This document shows positions 11,867-23,485 of a stretch of 64,000 bases of DNA, piece after piece. Source of the stretch: Verpa conica (lineage: Eukaryota; Ascomycota; Pezizomycetes; Pezizales; Morchellaceae); the NCBI GenBank assembly GCA_033030425.1, contig JAUFSD010000009.1, positions 434,001-498,000 of the forward strand, in the 5' to 3' direction. Position 1 is the stretch's first letter. Every line of letters starts with the position of its first letter. The translations under genes were made by a program, and so were the position numbers. The notes under the pieces were generated by a model. That model was not told the DNA's origin. It saw only the letters and a list, made by a program, of their open reading frames with translations, and searched no databases.

Positions 11867-13700
11867 AGCTAATTGAGTTTAGGTGAAGAGAGAGATGAGC
11901 GACAGGATGGATGATGAGGAGGAAGAAGGCCGCCGGGAAGATGATGGCTTGTTGAAGATAAGGATGAACGAGGGAAAGGGAAGAGAAAAAAAAAGAGAAG
12001 CTCGGCTGGTTGTCGAGCAGTACCTGGATCTTAACTGGTGGAGGTGGGGCCGGGGGGGTGGGCGGAGGCACTAAAGGGTTTCAAGGCTTGCGGGGGGGGG
12101 AGCGGAAGTTGAGCCTCAACAAAGTCGTATTTCAATGTGCGGCCCAGTTGCAACCCTCAGGCTCCTCTGAATCATTATCCTCCGCCCTCCCAGGAATCAA
12201 ACGAACGAACTATGGGTAGAAGCGAGTGCGCGGTCAGGGAGGGGGAGAAAAGGGCCCAGACGAGGAGAGGAGGAGACGGAGACGGAGAAATGGAAATGGA
12301 AAGGGAAGGAGAGGAGGGGACGAGATGGAATGGCGTTTGCTGATCGAGAACAAGCAAGAGAATAGGGAAAAAAAGGAAAGAAACCGAAGGAAAAACAAGC
12401 ACACGGGAAGACGGACGACTTTGACTCGCACTCTACTGTGGCAGCGGCAGATTTACATACTGGCTCGGCCTCAGGTCGGAGAAGGGTGGAGGGTAATGGG
12501 AAACTCGACAAGGATTTCAGTTGGCCCAAGCAGGAGCTGTCGAGTTCAGCACAGTGATAGGTACATACATACTCTATGCATGCTCCAGCATCACCATCAC
12601 CTAGCAGCATCACAACCATCACTTCACGGCGAACCCCCCCCCCCCCCCGGAAATCCACAGGGGCCTGTCACGCGATGGACTCGAGATGTATGTATGTAAG
12701 TAGCTACCCTTTTACCTATTCCTTTTCCTTTTCATCCCATCCCATGGCCCCATCCATCCACATCCATCCCTTCATCGATCCATCAATAACTACTACCCCC
12801 CCCCCCTTCGGCCCCGGCGTCCCGCTCAGTGCATATATATAATAGCCGTGATTCTTGGTCTTGGTGGCTAAGCCACGAGAAGTGGTCATCACAGGCAGAA
12901 TTGCTTGCGCTCCAGACTGCGGTAGGGAGACGGGGACGGGGCGGGCATCGGGTATATAAATGTGATATCACATGTACCAAAAACTTAAGCGAGAATAAAA
13001 TTTCCCACTTCAGAGCTGATTGCGGGGTGCCAAAGGCGTTCTTTGGGAAAAGTTTCCACGATTGTTTCCCGCTTGTGCAGCTTTAAATCCCTTCTGCGGC
13101 ACCTGTTGATGAGCCCCCTCGAGAGACGAGATAAAAGGCCATGAGCTGGGTAAGATCACGGCTGTATTACTGATTATCGCCCTGCGCGGTTTCATTTGTG
13201 ATGGGAGAAATACCTTGCGGTCACCTCCGGCGTGTACTCTCTTAGTATCCGCCTTTAATCAACAGTAGCTCCTTCTCGGCACCGCAGGATGCATGTATCC
13301 ATCCTCCGTGAACAACACAGCAGGAAGCAGCAGACGCCTTCCAGTAGCAGTTGTTAGAATGTATAAAAAAAAGAAAGGAAAGGGAGAAAACCGTGAAGAA
13401 GATCCCGACAACCCCACTAAAGAGTGGTGTCCATATCATACGCGATACTGTACCAACGACAAGGGCACCATTCCAACACAAGCCCACTAGGTACGACATC
13501 TTCCATTGGCGGATCGGGATCGAAAGCCCGAGGTTTAAGCACCGGCCAAGCCGGACATGAGGTCGATGATTGTGGCTGCGCTGACGAACACGATCCTTTG
13601 GTGGGGGCATGCCTGCGAGCAACCGCGTGGGATGAGTACACAGACGACATATCATCCCTTAGTACGATCCACTGTTCTAGAGTTTTTCAACCGATCGCCT
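11867..13700. promoter_or_regulatory. GC-rich upstream region of the otubain gene
   Basis: A GC-rich, strand-biased stretch lies upstream of the otubain start. It has G-rich runs on the plus strand (12040-12330), a C15-type run near 12636-12650, another C-run near 12796, and CATC-type short repeats around 12735-12785. Many overlapping open frames occur on both strands, but none has a domain or clean exon signals; they are side effects of the purine/pyrimidine bias. Most likely this is promoter and 5' UTR. No specific binding site can be asserted. Confidence 0.45.
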
Positions 13701-16700
13701 CGATTTCTATATTTACCGTAAGTTATGAAGAGAATAGATGTACCATTGCATAATACTCTTATGCAACTGCAGCACTGGACTCACGACGGACTACATGTAG
13801 GAGTACATGTACTCTAGGTTAACTCAACTAATAGTTGCAGCCAGCCTTGCCGTGTACACCATGCTGGGATATACAGCCCTTCGCTATGCGTACTTGTGGG
13901 TACCGAGTCCCGGGGACAGCTTTGGCCCGAGTATTTTAGATATTTTCAAAATCATAGTCAATAATTACCTACCAGTAGCTACACACCCCGTCTCACATGT
14001 AATTCCCTGGAGCTATCCAGGCCAGTTAGTTAGGCTCCAAAGTTCCCAGGTAAGATAGTAGAGTACATAGTACATGTACCCCCAGAAACCACCCGATAAC
14101 TACCGACGCTAGTAGTCTTCTGGTCAAGTTTCGGACCAACGGTCACTAACCTACTGCCAAGCTATATATGGCTACGACTAGCGATATGGTCGGTCATATG
14201 CCGTAAAGGCCGAGTGAGAGATGCTTGAAATTACATGCCGCGTATAACAAACGATGGACGGCGGACAATCGGCTAGAAAGGCGAGTTTTACATGGTTATC
14301 AGTCGCACACATTCTTATGAGACTGATAGATAAAATCTCCCTTACAGGCCATAGAGATTTTTCCCCCTCTCCCCTTCTCTTTCATAGATAATCCACTCAA
14401 TACACTCGTTACTAAAAATTATTCCCCCTCTCCAGCGAATACGATTTCTTGCTCTAAATGCGCGTGGCCAGCTAGGTAATAATAAAAAGTTAATTAGAGT
14501 TCTGGGATGTCGGCTGATGGGGTCTCAGGTCGGAATTATCACTCGGCCATGAACAAAATATGTGGAGCACACTTGCTCACATAACCTACAGCCACCTTGG
14601 TCTAAAGTAAATAAAAATAAAAAAATACCTGTATATGATAGGTGCAGTAAGAAATACTACCCTTGCTACCGAATCTACAGACGAGGAGGTTGCCGTCAGA
14701 ATCTTTATGCGCTACGCATAAAATAAAATTAACTCCCCCTCCCCCCCCCCTCCCCAACGAGAGGGGAAAAAAGCAGCGGTTCCAAATTACTATTCTTTAG
14801 CAGGGAAGATATGCAGGGCCCACTACCGTTGTCCCAGCTCCCAGCGACGTGGTGAACAGGTTTATAGGGAGCAACACCATCATCAACCATGCACGTGAAA
14901 AGGAAGTAAGGGGTCGGTAGACTTTTTAAAAAAAAAACGAGAGGGGAATTTTAGGCGACACGTTGTTGTAGAAACCGCTCCCCCGGTTTTGACTCAGCCA
15001 GCACAATGACCTAGGCCCCTCTGTGGAGATGAGGCAGCGCCGCCAGAATCCAATCCAGGTGGCCAAAGCTGATCATGTGATATCACTCGACACCCTCCCG
15101 GTAACCCGAGACTCATTGGGCGATCACTAGCGGAGGTTCCCAGTTTCTTGATTAGGATATGTTTCCTGCCTCTTAAAGACTAACGTCACGAGGGTCGTTT
15201 CTGGAAATTGATGATTGTTGAGATAACCCTAATATGTATGTGTCGTGCGTAGGGTCTCCGCTGAGAAAGCCAACTCCAGCCCCTCGCTAAGGTATACCCT
15301 TTTTAGCCCTTCAGCCCTCAAGCCTTCTCCAGGCACCAGCAGAATATATTTATGATAGGATTTAATGCAAGAGGATCGACGGTGAATCGAAGGATAACAT
15401 CTCGCAGTAGATTTGTCATATTTCAAAGTCAAAAAAAAGTACGATTTAAAATCGATTTACCTTACATTGAAATCTACGTATCACAATCACATCTGGCCTG
15501 TGAGCAAGGGAAAGGAAAAAAAAAAAAGGGCTGCAGATACGAGACTCGCGGGGAATAGAGAGGCTAGAGTCGTGATTGGTCTAGTTTTGATATCTCTTTC
15601 AACGTCGTCTCGCCGGTGACGAAATATTGGGGGCTAGGGACACTGGTGATCCCTTCAGGTCAGCGGCGTAGGTTGTGGATGCTGACTACATAAAGTCGGC
15701 GTGTGCTTAATATGGGAAGGTGCTAGGCGAAAGAATCACATTCTAGACAGGAAAAATGTCAAAGAAGAGGGGGCGTCGTAGTGGTGTTGTTCATTCAGGA
15801 TGGCGTCTTAAGCTTCGAGCAATCGGATGAGTTCCGTGGAGCCTCGACACTTGGCGTTTCGTCTTATTGGTTGAGATGACCTCAGCTTGGGCTTTTATAG
15901 TGTTTTAGAGGCTAGGTGTATATAAAAAGCCACAAGTTGGCTTTGGCTTAGAATCTAACCTCAAGACAGACCGGTAAAAAACTTCTACATGCTGAAGTCC
16001 AAAGAACATCTGTATTTTGACGGACTCAGTTGTGCCTGCATGAGCGTAAGGCTAATTAAGCTTTCAGCCTCAATTTCGGCTTTATGTGATGCAAGGGCGG
16101 CCCGGTCCCCGGTCGGAAAGGAAATTTAACTCTAATTCTTTAGACGGATTTTGAATTCCTATTGAGGCACAGACAGTTTTAAAGGGGGGGGGGCATTAAG
16201 GAGGTGTGTAATCATGAGGAGTCACTCGGAACAATAATTGGTGCGTTGAGTTGTTGAGGAGTAAGCAAATATTTATATAATATCGCCTTTATAGAGGGGG
16301 GTTAGAAGGGTTAGGGTAGGTAGAATCAAATTACAAAAGGGTTTCTTAAATGTGCTTTTACTCAAAAATTCGAGTGATAACTCATGATTTAAAGATTCCA
16401 GGCATGTCTGACATGTTGGCTTAAGAAAGTACTTAGTATATAGTCACCTGTATAAGGCTCTCCTGGGGGAAGTTTCGAGAGCCGAAGTAATCAATCTGAG
16501 ATTTAATCTATTTCACACGTCAGTCGCAAAAGCGGAGCTATCACGCAATTTTGACGTGTCGTTTCTTGCCATTAAAAATTAATAATATTGGCCTCATTCT
16601 ACACAGAGATTCAAGTGCTCCTTAGTGTTTTTAACAACCCTGTCTTTTCTAATATCATATTTGGGTAATGCGAGTTGTAGAAATAAGCTCTATCAATTCA

Positions 16701-16701
16701 T
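13701..16701. other. AT-rich gene-free stretch
   Basis: No supported gene. Features seen are a perfect 14-bp palindrome GAGTACATGTACTC at 13801-13814, with a related GTACATGTAC near 14070-14079; C-rich runs near 14730-14750; and a TATATAAAAAG box at 15919-15929 with no gene behind it. The region ends at the 3' side of the aldolase gene. Confidence 0.5.
13801..13814. repeat. Perfect 14-bp palindrome
   Basis: GAGTACATGTACTC equals its own reverse complement. A shorter related palindrome GTACATGTAC occurs about 270 bp further right. No function is evident. Confidence 0.7.
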
Positions 16702-17844
16702 CTAATAGGTGCCCGCCTGAGCCTCTGACTTTTCCATGATCGCTGTACCAGACGAACTGCGCACCTACACGTCAGCTACATATCCTAAAAAAATATCTCT
16801 GGAGTAAAGATCTAGATAACTTACGTTCCGATCCTCTCCGCCCCAGCCTGCAGCATCTCTAGACATTTTTCAAACGTCCTGACACCTGCCGACGCCTTAA
16901 CCTTAACGCCCTCCTTATATGAAACAGCCTTCTTCATCAGCCTAACATCGGTCGCCGAAGCTGCCCCTCCACTGAAGCCCGTACACGTCTTTACGAACTT
17001 TGCACCAGCCTCTGCTGCGATGAACGATGCAGCGATCTTCTCTTCTGCCGATAAGAACACAGTCTCGATGATGACCTTGACAATAGCGTGGTTAGAAGCG
17101 GCTTTCACGACTGCGTGGATGTCGTCATAATAGGCAGAGTACTGCTTGGACTTTAAAAGACCGATATTGATGACCATGTCGATTTCCTTTGCACCATTCT
17201 TGCAGGCATCCTCTGTTTCCCTGCACAGAGTTAATTTGATTGTACATATGCCGTAGCTGAATTGTAGGCCTATTGAGTAGTAGCTACTAACCATGCCTTC
17301 GCCTGGGGGGTCATGGCGCCTAGTGGGAATCCGACGACGACGCAAGGGATGCATTTAGAATTCTTGAGTCGGTTTGCGACTTGCTTGACGTTGGCTCCGT
17401 TCACACAGCATGACTATCAATCCAACCCCGTGTGATCGGATGGCCCACACGTCAGTTTGGTGCAACCTTCAGGGAAGGTTTCGAAAAAGTAAAAAAAAGA
17501 AAAGTGATAACAAGGAAAAGCAAAGTAAGTAATGCTGTAGATCAAAAGAAAAGAAAAAAGTAATAAGATAGAAAAACAAGAATAGTGCACAGAGCGACAA
17601 TAACTCGCTCTTCATAGGAAAGGCGTCAAAATACTTTGAAACCGTACTTCACAGCCTCATCACAAAGTTTATCGACCTGTTCTGGTGTAGCATCAGGCTT
17701 CAGGAGCGTGTGATCAATTGTAAGGGCGAAATTCTTATCCGCTGCCGTTATTTCTGGTGCGTAGTTTGTCGAGCTTGTGTCGGACAGCACTTCGGTAATC
17801 TTGGTCTCGACCACGGCTTCCCACTCTTCGTTTGTCCGAGACAT
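16702..17844 (-). CDS. deoC: Deoxyribose-phosphate aldolase (DERA)
   Basis: Cytosolic class I aldolase cleaving 2-deoxyribose-5-phosphate to glyceraldehyde-3-phosphate and acetaldehyde. Four exons join in frame: 17635-17844, 17292-17413, 16825-17220, 16702-16756 (260 aa, typical length). Landmarks in order are TIDHTLLKPDAT near the N-terminus, VNGANVKQVANRL, CVVVGFPLGAM, EIDMVINIG (catalytic Asp), AKFVKTCTGFSGGAA (Schiff-base Lys) and VKASAGVRT (second Lys). The third junction splits the Trp codon of KAW-ETEDAC; the last restores T-SSGTAIM. I chose the ATG at 17844 (MSRTNEEW) over an in-frame ATG at 18006, because the family starts close to this point and the extra segment is unlike the family. 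The first intron is 221 nt with a weak GTATTT donor, longer than its neighbours. Confidence 0.93.
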
Positions 17845-18499
17845 CTTCGTCTGAATATACTGTGGACAGGTGATTTCTGTGAACTGTCTTAGGGGCCTCT
17901 GGAAGAAGGAAAGAAAACGGAGCGTGCAGAGCCGCCTCTTATTTACGTGCATGGAACACAATGTTCCCCGCAGCGGGGCGTCCAGAAGCTTGGCCGGCGT
18001 CGGCACTCTCCGGTTGACCGCCTCGGCGGCCGCCTAACTTGAATATCGGTATTTTCCATAATTGTGGATAAAATAGTGATGTATTATGAGTATCCTTGAA
18101 ACCCCAGAGAAAATAAAGTATAGCAGAAAAATAAAATAAAATATCGATCTGTTCGTGATAATCATTCGTAAAGGTTCGTTAAGACCTGGTAGGAGTTGCA
18201 GGAGAGAGATAAAATTTTGGAAAAAAAACCTTTGACCCATAAATATAAAAAAAGAAAGGAAAAAAGAAGAGGGTCCCTATGTACTCCAGAGCCGTATTTT
18301 TCTCTAGCCAGCGCTACGACGAGAACAAAGGGATCATTGATACATTCCTGCAAGTCGTTTTTTTTTTTTTTCTTCTCCCACCGGGAACTAAGAAGAGTCT
18401 TTTCCCAACATGGGCTCCAATTCGGAACTACCACCCAATCATGGCCTCCTCGCGATAACAAATACACTTGAAGACCACCCAGGTTAATATTTGTGTAAC

Positions 18500-19760
18500 C
18501 TTCTCTAGGTGAATCAAAGTCGAGATGCCAAACATACCTTGGCTCACAATGCTGTGTTTGGCCTTTCTCCTGACATATCGTACCAGTATCATCCCAGACC
18601 CAACGCATACTCAAAAAGGCAACAATGAATTTTCCAATGCCGGCAATTGTTCTCTGCCACGGCCTTGAAGTCACTTTCCAGACCTTCTCTTCAACCTCAA
18701 CGAACCCGGCGTCAATTAGCTGCTGCTTGATCCAACAGGCGATGTTCGAGGTTCCGAACGAGCCAGCCCCCATGTTATCGGAGGCCCCGCTTATCAGCCT
18801 CTTGTTCTCGTCTATAGCTAATGCAGAGCATATGCGAGACGATGATGTTGGTCCATTCTCCACGACTTCAATCCACCCGCCCGGTTTTGTCTGTCTGCAA
18901 CGATACGCATTTTGGTAAGTCCAGTCGAGCGAAACGGAACAAAATATATGTATAGGAATATAAGCAGAAAAGTCCGGGGGGGATGTAGAAGCTTACTCGA
19001 AAGCCAGACGAAATATCCGAGTCCCATCGCAGATCCCAGAGCTTTGATAGCGAATATGAATGAAATCGAATTGCTTTCGTGGGGCGACAAAGTCTACCTC
19101 CAATGCATGCTGCCCTGCAGTAATACTAGGATGAACCCTATTCCCCCCTCCGAAACATATCTTTGATTAGCGGATGTGCAAAATATTGAGGGAGTGAAGG
19201 AGGGATGGATGAGCCGCCCCCCTCCATCCCCTCCATTCCCCCGAGGTTGATATCCCATTCGATCGGGTCCAAAACGGTACCTTTCGAAATCTCCAGGATT
19301 GTATGGATTCCCGACGACTTCAGCTGAGATCGACTTCCTTCCCGCAGTCGGTCAGCATAGGGTTTCTTCCAGAAACTCCATAGGAAGCCAGCAATAGCCG
19401 GCTCGACAACGGCAACGACAACGACAACAATGATAATAAAAAAAGAGGCTTACTCTGTGATGCCAAGTGCCCAAATGTCTGTTTCAATATCTGTATCCAG
19501 CAGGGACTATTCTCGAATAACCACATACTCAGACCGACATTCAAAACCCCGAATCACATGTTGTAAAGTAGGTTGTTTGAACATCCTCGAAAAACAGAAT
19601 GGATTGGACCAAGAGCAGAGCAAAAAAAGGACAAGGGGAGTAAGCAACAACTCACGGATGATTCTATTTCGACTTTCTCCCTTGCCATACTCATTGTCAT
19701 GAAACCCAAACAGACCAAGCTTATTGAAACAACAACAGAGGTAATATTTCTTTGCGTCCG
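18500..19760 (-). pseudogene. Decayed LaeA/UMTA-like SAM methyltransferase
   Basis: Minus-strand pieces align in order with fungal LaeA-type methyltransferases. An Asn-Glu...Arg segment lies near 19690-19735. LQHVIRGF leads into SLLDTDIETDIWALGITE (about 19454-19590). KSISAEVVGN is in 19281-19337. EVDFVAPRKQFDFIHIRY is in 18997-19137. KPGGWIEVVE then QQLIDAGFVEVEEKVWKV lie in about 18600-18894. Splice sites can be found for several joins. However, a TAG at 19507-19509 interrupts the frame just before motif I, and the SAM-binding GxGxG of the family is replaced by D-I-E-T-D. The expected C-terminal segment after the AGFVEV motif is also lost. The implied changes are transitions. I therefore call it a pseudogene. 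An active, divergent enzyme with a different exon boundary (acceptor TAG at 19507) cannot be fully excluded. Confidence 0.65.
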
Positions 19761-21029
19761 TCGAACGAGGTCGAAAAGAGACGATGTGGAATTGAAGCTT
19801 GAAGCAGGAACACAGGAGAGACTCCTGCCAGCGCATAAGTAGTCCACGCTGGCAGTCTATGGGTCAGATCAGTGCCCTATTTCTCACCCTGTCTTGTCCC
19901 TGTCCCCACCCTCCTGTTGTTAAAAAAAATTCTCGGTCCCAGCTCTCCGGCCGTCGATTGAAACAACGGGCCCGGGGAAACTGTGCAGGATCGCTCAAGT
20001 TTTTCTTTCCCTTGCGTTCCTTTCTTCCCTAAATTCTTCCGCACCGCACATACGCCCAAAAAAGACCCCAAAATATCTCCCCCCCTCCCCCCTCTCTTCC
20101 CCCCCCAGCAACTAACTTTCCACTAGGTTTAAGCCTGCAGTAGATAATTAAATAATTGTACTTTAGCCCAAGCCCTTTGGCCGCCGTCGCCAGCCTCATG
20201 GTTCGACGTGCATAGTTCCCACGCGGAACCTCATGTTTGCAACCCAACCTCCCAGCTGTTTATGGAAGAGTAGCGTCATGGCATAGAAACTGCTTTAGAA
20301 CGAGCCAATAGCAGAGTGAGCAACCAACCAACCCTACCCTACCCGCTTATATCATAGAGCAAGCAGCAAGCAAGCACGCAAGTCCGGGGGGGTGAAGAAT
20401 GAGAACGAAGAGGGGGGAAAACAAAGATATGTAGATTGTGTGTGCACTGTAGTTGGGTGCGACTGCATGATGCTGTAATATTGTTCATGTTCTCCGCCCA
20501 TCACTCGGTGTGCTTTATTTTCCTGCGCTGTCGTTCGCGGGTACACCCCTCTCATGTCAATGGACGGAACCAACCCCCAGAACGATTGATCAATGGGTTC
20601 CAATTCGTGGACCCGGTACTTTTCTTCCCAAGATACCGGAGGAAACAACAAGTAATATCAAATTTGTTTCGATTGTGCGAGGGGAGATGGAGGGGAGGAA
20701 CGTGCTTGCTGACTGTATGTACATGACATGGAACTACTCATTTTCTCTCCACGAGAAAGGGAAGGGAGCAAAAAAAAAAAAAAGAGAGAGAGAGATAGCT
20801 CAGCATATCTTTGTGTAAAAGAGAATAGGCATATTCAGATTTAACCATTGGATAGATGGATGGATTCAAGCTGCTTCCCGTCTGTTGTGCATATCTACTT
20901 TCCTTGCTCTTGACTTTCTTTGACAACATCGTTTTCAACATAATGGGCACGGGAGAGTAGGTAGAGTACTCTAGGGAGCAATCGCTATATCTTGCAGGAG
21001 GAGAGAGAGGGCGATCGCATGAGCCGTGC
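19761..21029. other. Intergenic spacer
   Basis: Mixed-composition DNA with pyrimidine- and purine-rich patches (C-rich around 20080-20106, AG repeats 20780-20796). Several short open frames overlap on both strands without domains. No gene is supported. Confidence 0.45.
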
Positions 21030-21310
21030 TTAATCGGAGCTGCTCAAGGTCTCAATGACGGATTTGATGTCGGAGGACGAGTCGGAGGGGGGAGATGTCG
21101 GACCCAGGGAACGTGAATAAGGTGAAAGTCGAGCCTTTCCCTGTCGTGAATGCCGGCCACGAGAAAGGAAAGCTCGTATGTACCGATGCTGTGTTAATCT
21201 ATGTCCATGTACGCTCTTTCACTCCTCTGGCCCCTCCTTCCCTCTATTATCTTTCTCGGTCTAGCAAGTAATGCATCTCACGCCCGACCATCTTCAATCC
21301 CGATATCTCC
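21030..21310 (-). CDS. Possible small unrecognised protein (3' exons)
   Basis: A minus-strand frame ending in TAA at 21030-21032 stays open for more than 53 codons. It encodes a composition typical of a real C-terminus: basic residues near its start, then TSPPSDSSSDIKSVIETL and a Ser-rich end. A plausible exon is 21030-21198, using acceptor CATAG. A further exon, 21282-21310, would join through a GTGAGA donor and read GDIGIEDGRA. A start might lie at an ATG near 21492 (MFMQNSYNQDRGYSESE), giving a protein of roughly 85-90 residues. I do not recognise the family, and the upstream part is speculative. The C-terminal exon is the best-supported piece. Confidence 0.33.
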
Positions 21311-22205
21311 CTAAGAGTGAGTGAGAGTGAGAGCAAAGTGATACCATAGCAGAGATTTTTCTTCTTCTTGCTGACGTGTAAGAAAAAAAATAAAGACCCG
21401 TAGAGAGTGTCCCCCCTCGACCTTTCAAACTCTGCCCTCTGATTCGCTGTACCCGCGGTCTTGGTTGTAACTATTTTGCATGAACATTTTCGGGTCCCAT
21501 CCCGTGCCTCAGTTGTTGACGTGTCAGTGCATCATATTTTTTTCCCTCCTCCCCTTCTTCTCGTCTCCACCACTGGATAGAGAAGCTGGGTAAATAAAAA
21601 AATCTCAGGTTCTGGCGGAGGGGGGAAACGTCGGTATGTAATGTATGTAGGTAGCCACTCCAACCTATCAGGGGCCTGTTTTCGAATTACGCAGCAAGGC
21701 GAGGGAGAAATCTAAAAGGATAATGCATCAATGTCTCGTTTCTTTTCTCCCCGGACATCTTTTCTTCTCCTCGGGGAGTTTTCTATCTAATGAACAAGCT
21801 CAACAGTAAAGAACGTATGGGGAAATGTCACAGTGGGGGATGCCAAAAGTCACACCAGTAATCGTTGTTATTCCAACAATTGCCGGTCATCGCAGATCAG
21901 GATCAACCTCGCCCAACCAGCAAATCAGAATTAATGTATGAACCCCAGCTAGAGCAGAGTGGAGATATTCTGTACAATTGCTATCTTCTTACGCAGGAAT
22001 ACAAATAGAAGCTACTAGGTATCAATCGGACCACATCCCGGAAAGCTCGCAGCGACAACCCGATTCTCTATCAATCTATCCCCCTCTCGAGAACAAAGAA
22101 ACGCCTTGACATCTGTCCCTCCATATAACCCCAACAAATTCTAGACTTGTCCCCTGCCCCCGTCACTCTGAGTCGTAGGAAGGGGCCTAACATAAAACCC
22201 GGCAA
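21311..22205. other. Intergenic spacer
   Basis: Apart from a possible first exon of the small gene described at 21030-21310, I see no coding signal. The right part is the 3' flank of the Mix17 gene. Confidence 0.4.
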
Positions 22206-22862
22206 CTACTGGTTGTAGTTCTTTGCCATAGTCTGGCAAGCTTTCTATTCATCCCATCACAAATTAGCGATCCAATCACTCCCTGACGCGGGGGGGTGGA
22301 ATTGATTACATACCAATTGTTCCAGATACCAGCTGCAGATCTGCATATTTCCCTGGTTCTCATCAAGACATTTTGTGAAGCTCCTCGCATCAGCTTCACA
22401 CGATGGAGCACCCCACGAAGAGTTGGACGTAGCCTGAGCCTGTACCGGCTCCGCCGCGGCAGGGGCAGCCTCAGGATTCGATGAACCGCCAAACTATCAA
22501 AACCAAATCATTGGTTAACTAACTCGCGCACGCACAGGTACCGGGAAAACTTACCATCCCACTAATACCAGCACCGAGCATATGGCCAACAGTAGACCCA
22601 ACTGCGACACCAGCAGCAGTAGAAGCCATCTATAACTCAAACATTAGCAATATTCTCCTCCTCCTTATTAGAAGAAGAAAATACTAACCTGCCCAAATAG
22701 TCCTGGGCTCTGGCCGGGCGCTTGAGATTGTTGCTGGACAGCCGGTGGCGGGGCTTGCGAGGTCTTTGCTGGGACCGAGGCAGTAGACGCTGGACGGGTC
22801 TGCTGAGGTGCTGGTGCACGCCTAACAGGTGCGGGAGCAGGACGACCACGGGAACGTGCCAT
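22206..22862 (-). CDS. MIX17: Mix17/CHCHD2-type twin CX9C mitochondrial protein
   Basis: Four exons join in frame: 22689-22862, 22555-22629, 22314-22493, 22206-22244 (155 aa). An Arg/Pro/Ala-rich N-terminus is followed by a Gly/Ala-rich hydrophobic segment (VAVGSTVGHMLGAGISGM). The C-terminal CHCH domain has CEADARSFTKC (C-x9-C), ten residues, then CSWYLEQL-KAC (C-x9-C). The last cysteine is supplied only by the 39-nt terminal exon KACQTMAKNYNQ, so the splice at 22245-22313 is strongly supported by the motif. Family members are imported by the Mia40 oxidative-folding route into the intermembrane space and influence respiration; this is family knowledge. Exon 2 begins with its own ATG (MASTAAG), giving a possible alternative start. 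The gene lies upstream-to-downstream in tandem with the reductase at 23486-24835. Confidence 0.92.
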
Positions 22863-23485
22863 TTTTTTCTTTCTTTACTGAAGGAGATGGGGGATTAGAG
22901 AATGTGGTGATTGGGGGGGTTATTTTTTTCTCTTTCTTTCGCGGTGGGGGAACGGATGTGGTGAGGAACATCGAAAGTTTAGGTTCACGTTCTGCCAAGA
23001 CTGTCATGTGACCGCTCGTGGAAATTGTTAGAATGTTTAGCTCCCCCCGCGTAGAAGAAAAAAATCTAGTTGTTTAATAAGGATAAAAATAAATACTATA
23101 GAACAATATATATAAGTTATGAAGTCCAAAAAAGTCATTACCTGTTTTAATAGCCCAAGCACAACTTATCACCCGGTGGCTGTGATGGCAGAGCGATTTA
23201 GGACTTTGTCACATCGGGAGGGCTGTATATTTGTGTAAAGATTAAGTATGGGCTGTCCACTTCATTTATACGACTCAAGAAACTATAATATGCAATTCCG
23301 AAGCCTGCTCTAAAAGTGGTCTAAATGATACACTCTTTAATGATAGAAAAACACAGTCCCCCTCTCAACCCTATACAGAACAGAAACAACGCCTCCAATA
23401 TATATTTACAACAGAGAAGCCCTAAAAAGCGTCCTAGAAACAAAATTGCTATATATAACACCTAAACTATCTAAACCCCAACAAT
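22863..23485. other. Spacer between Mix17 and ketopantoate reductase
   Basis: Upstream region of Mix17 and 3' flank of the reductase. AT-rich from about 23030, with no ORF of interest. A T-rich/purine-rich tract just upstream of the Mix17 ATG (22861-22940) is probably 5' UTR or core promoter. Confidence 0.5.

Noticed and set aside
12197..12699. Overlapping 153- and 157-codon ORFs on opposite strands
   Set aside because: Both are products of strand-biased G/C runs with low-complexity Arg/Glu or Ser/Pro strings; no domain or splice support.
13242..13655. 137-codon ORF with a hydrophobic middle
   Set aside because: Two other frames over the same bases are equally open, and the hydrophobic stretch comes from T-rich sequence; no family recognised.
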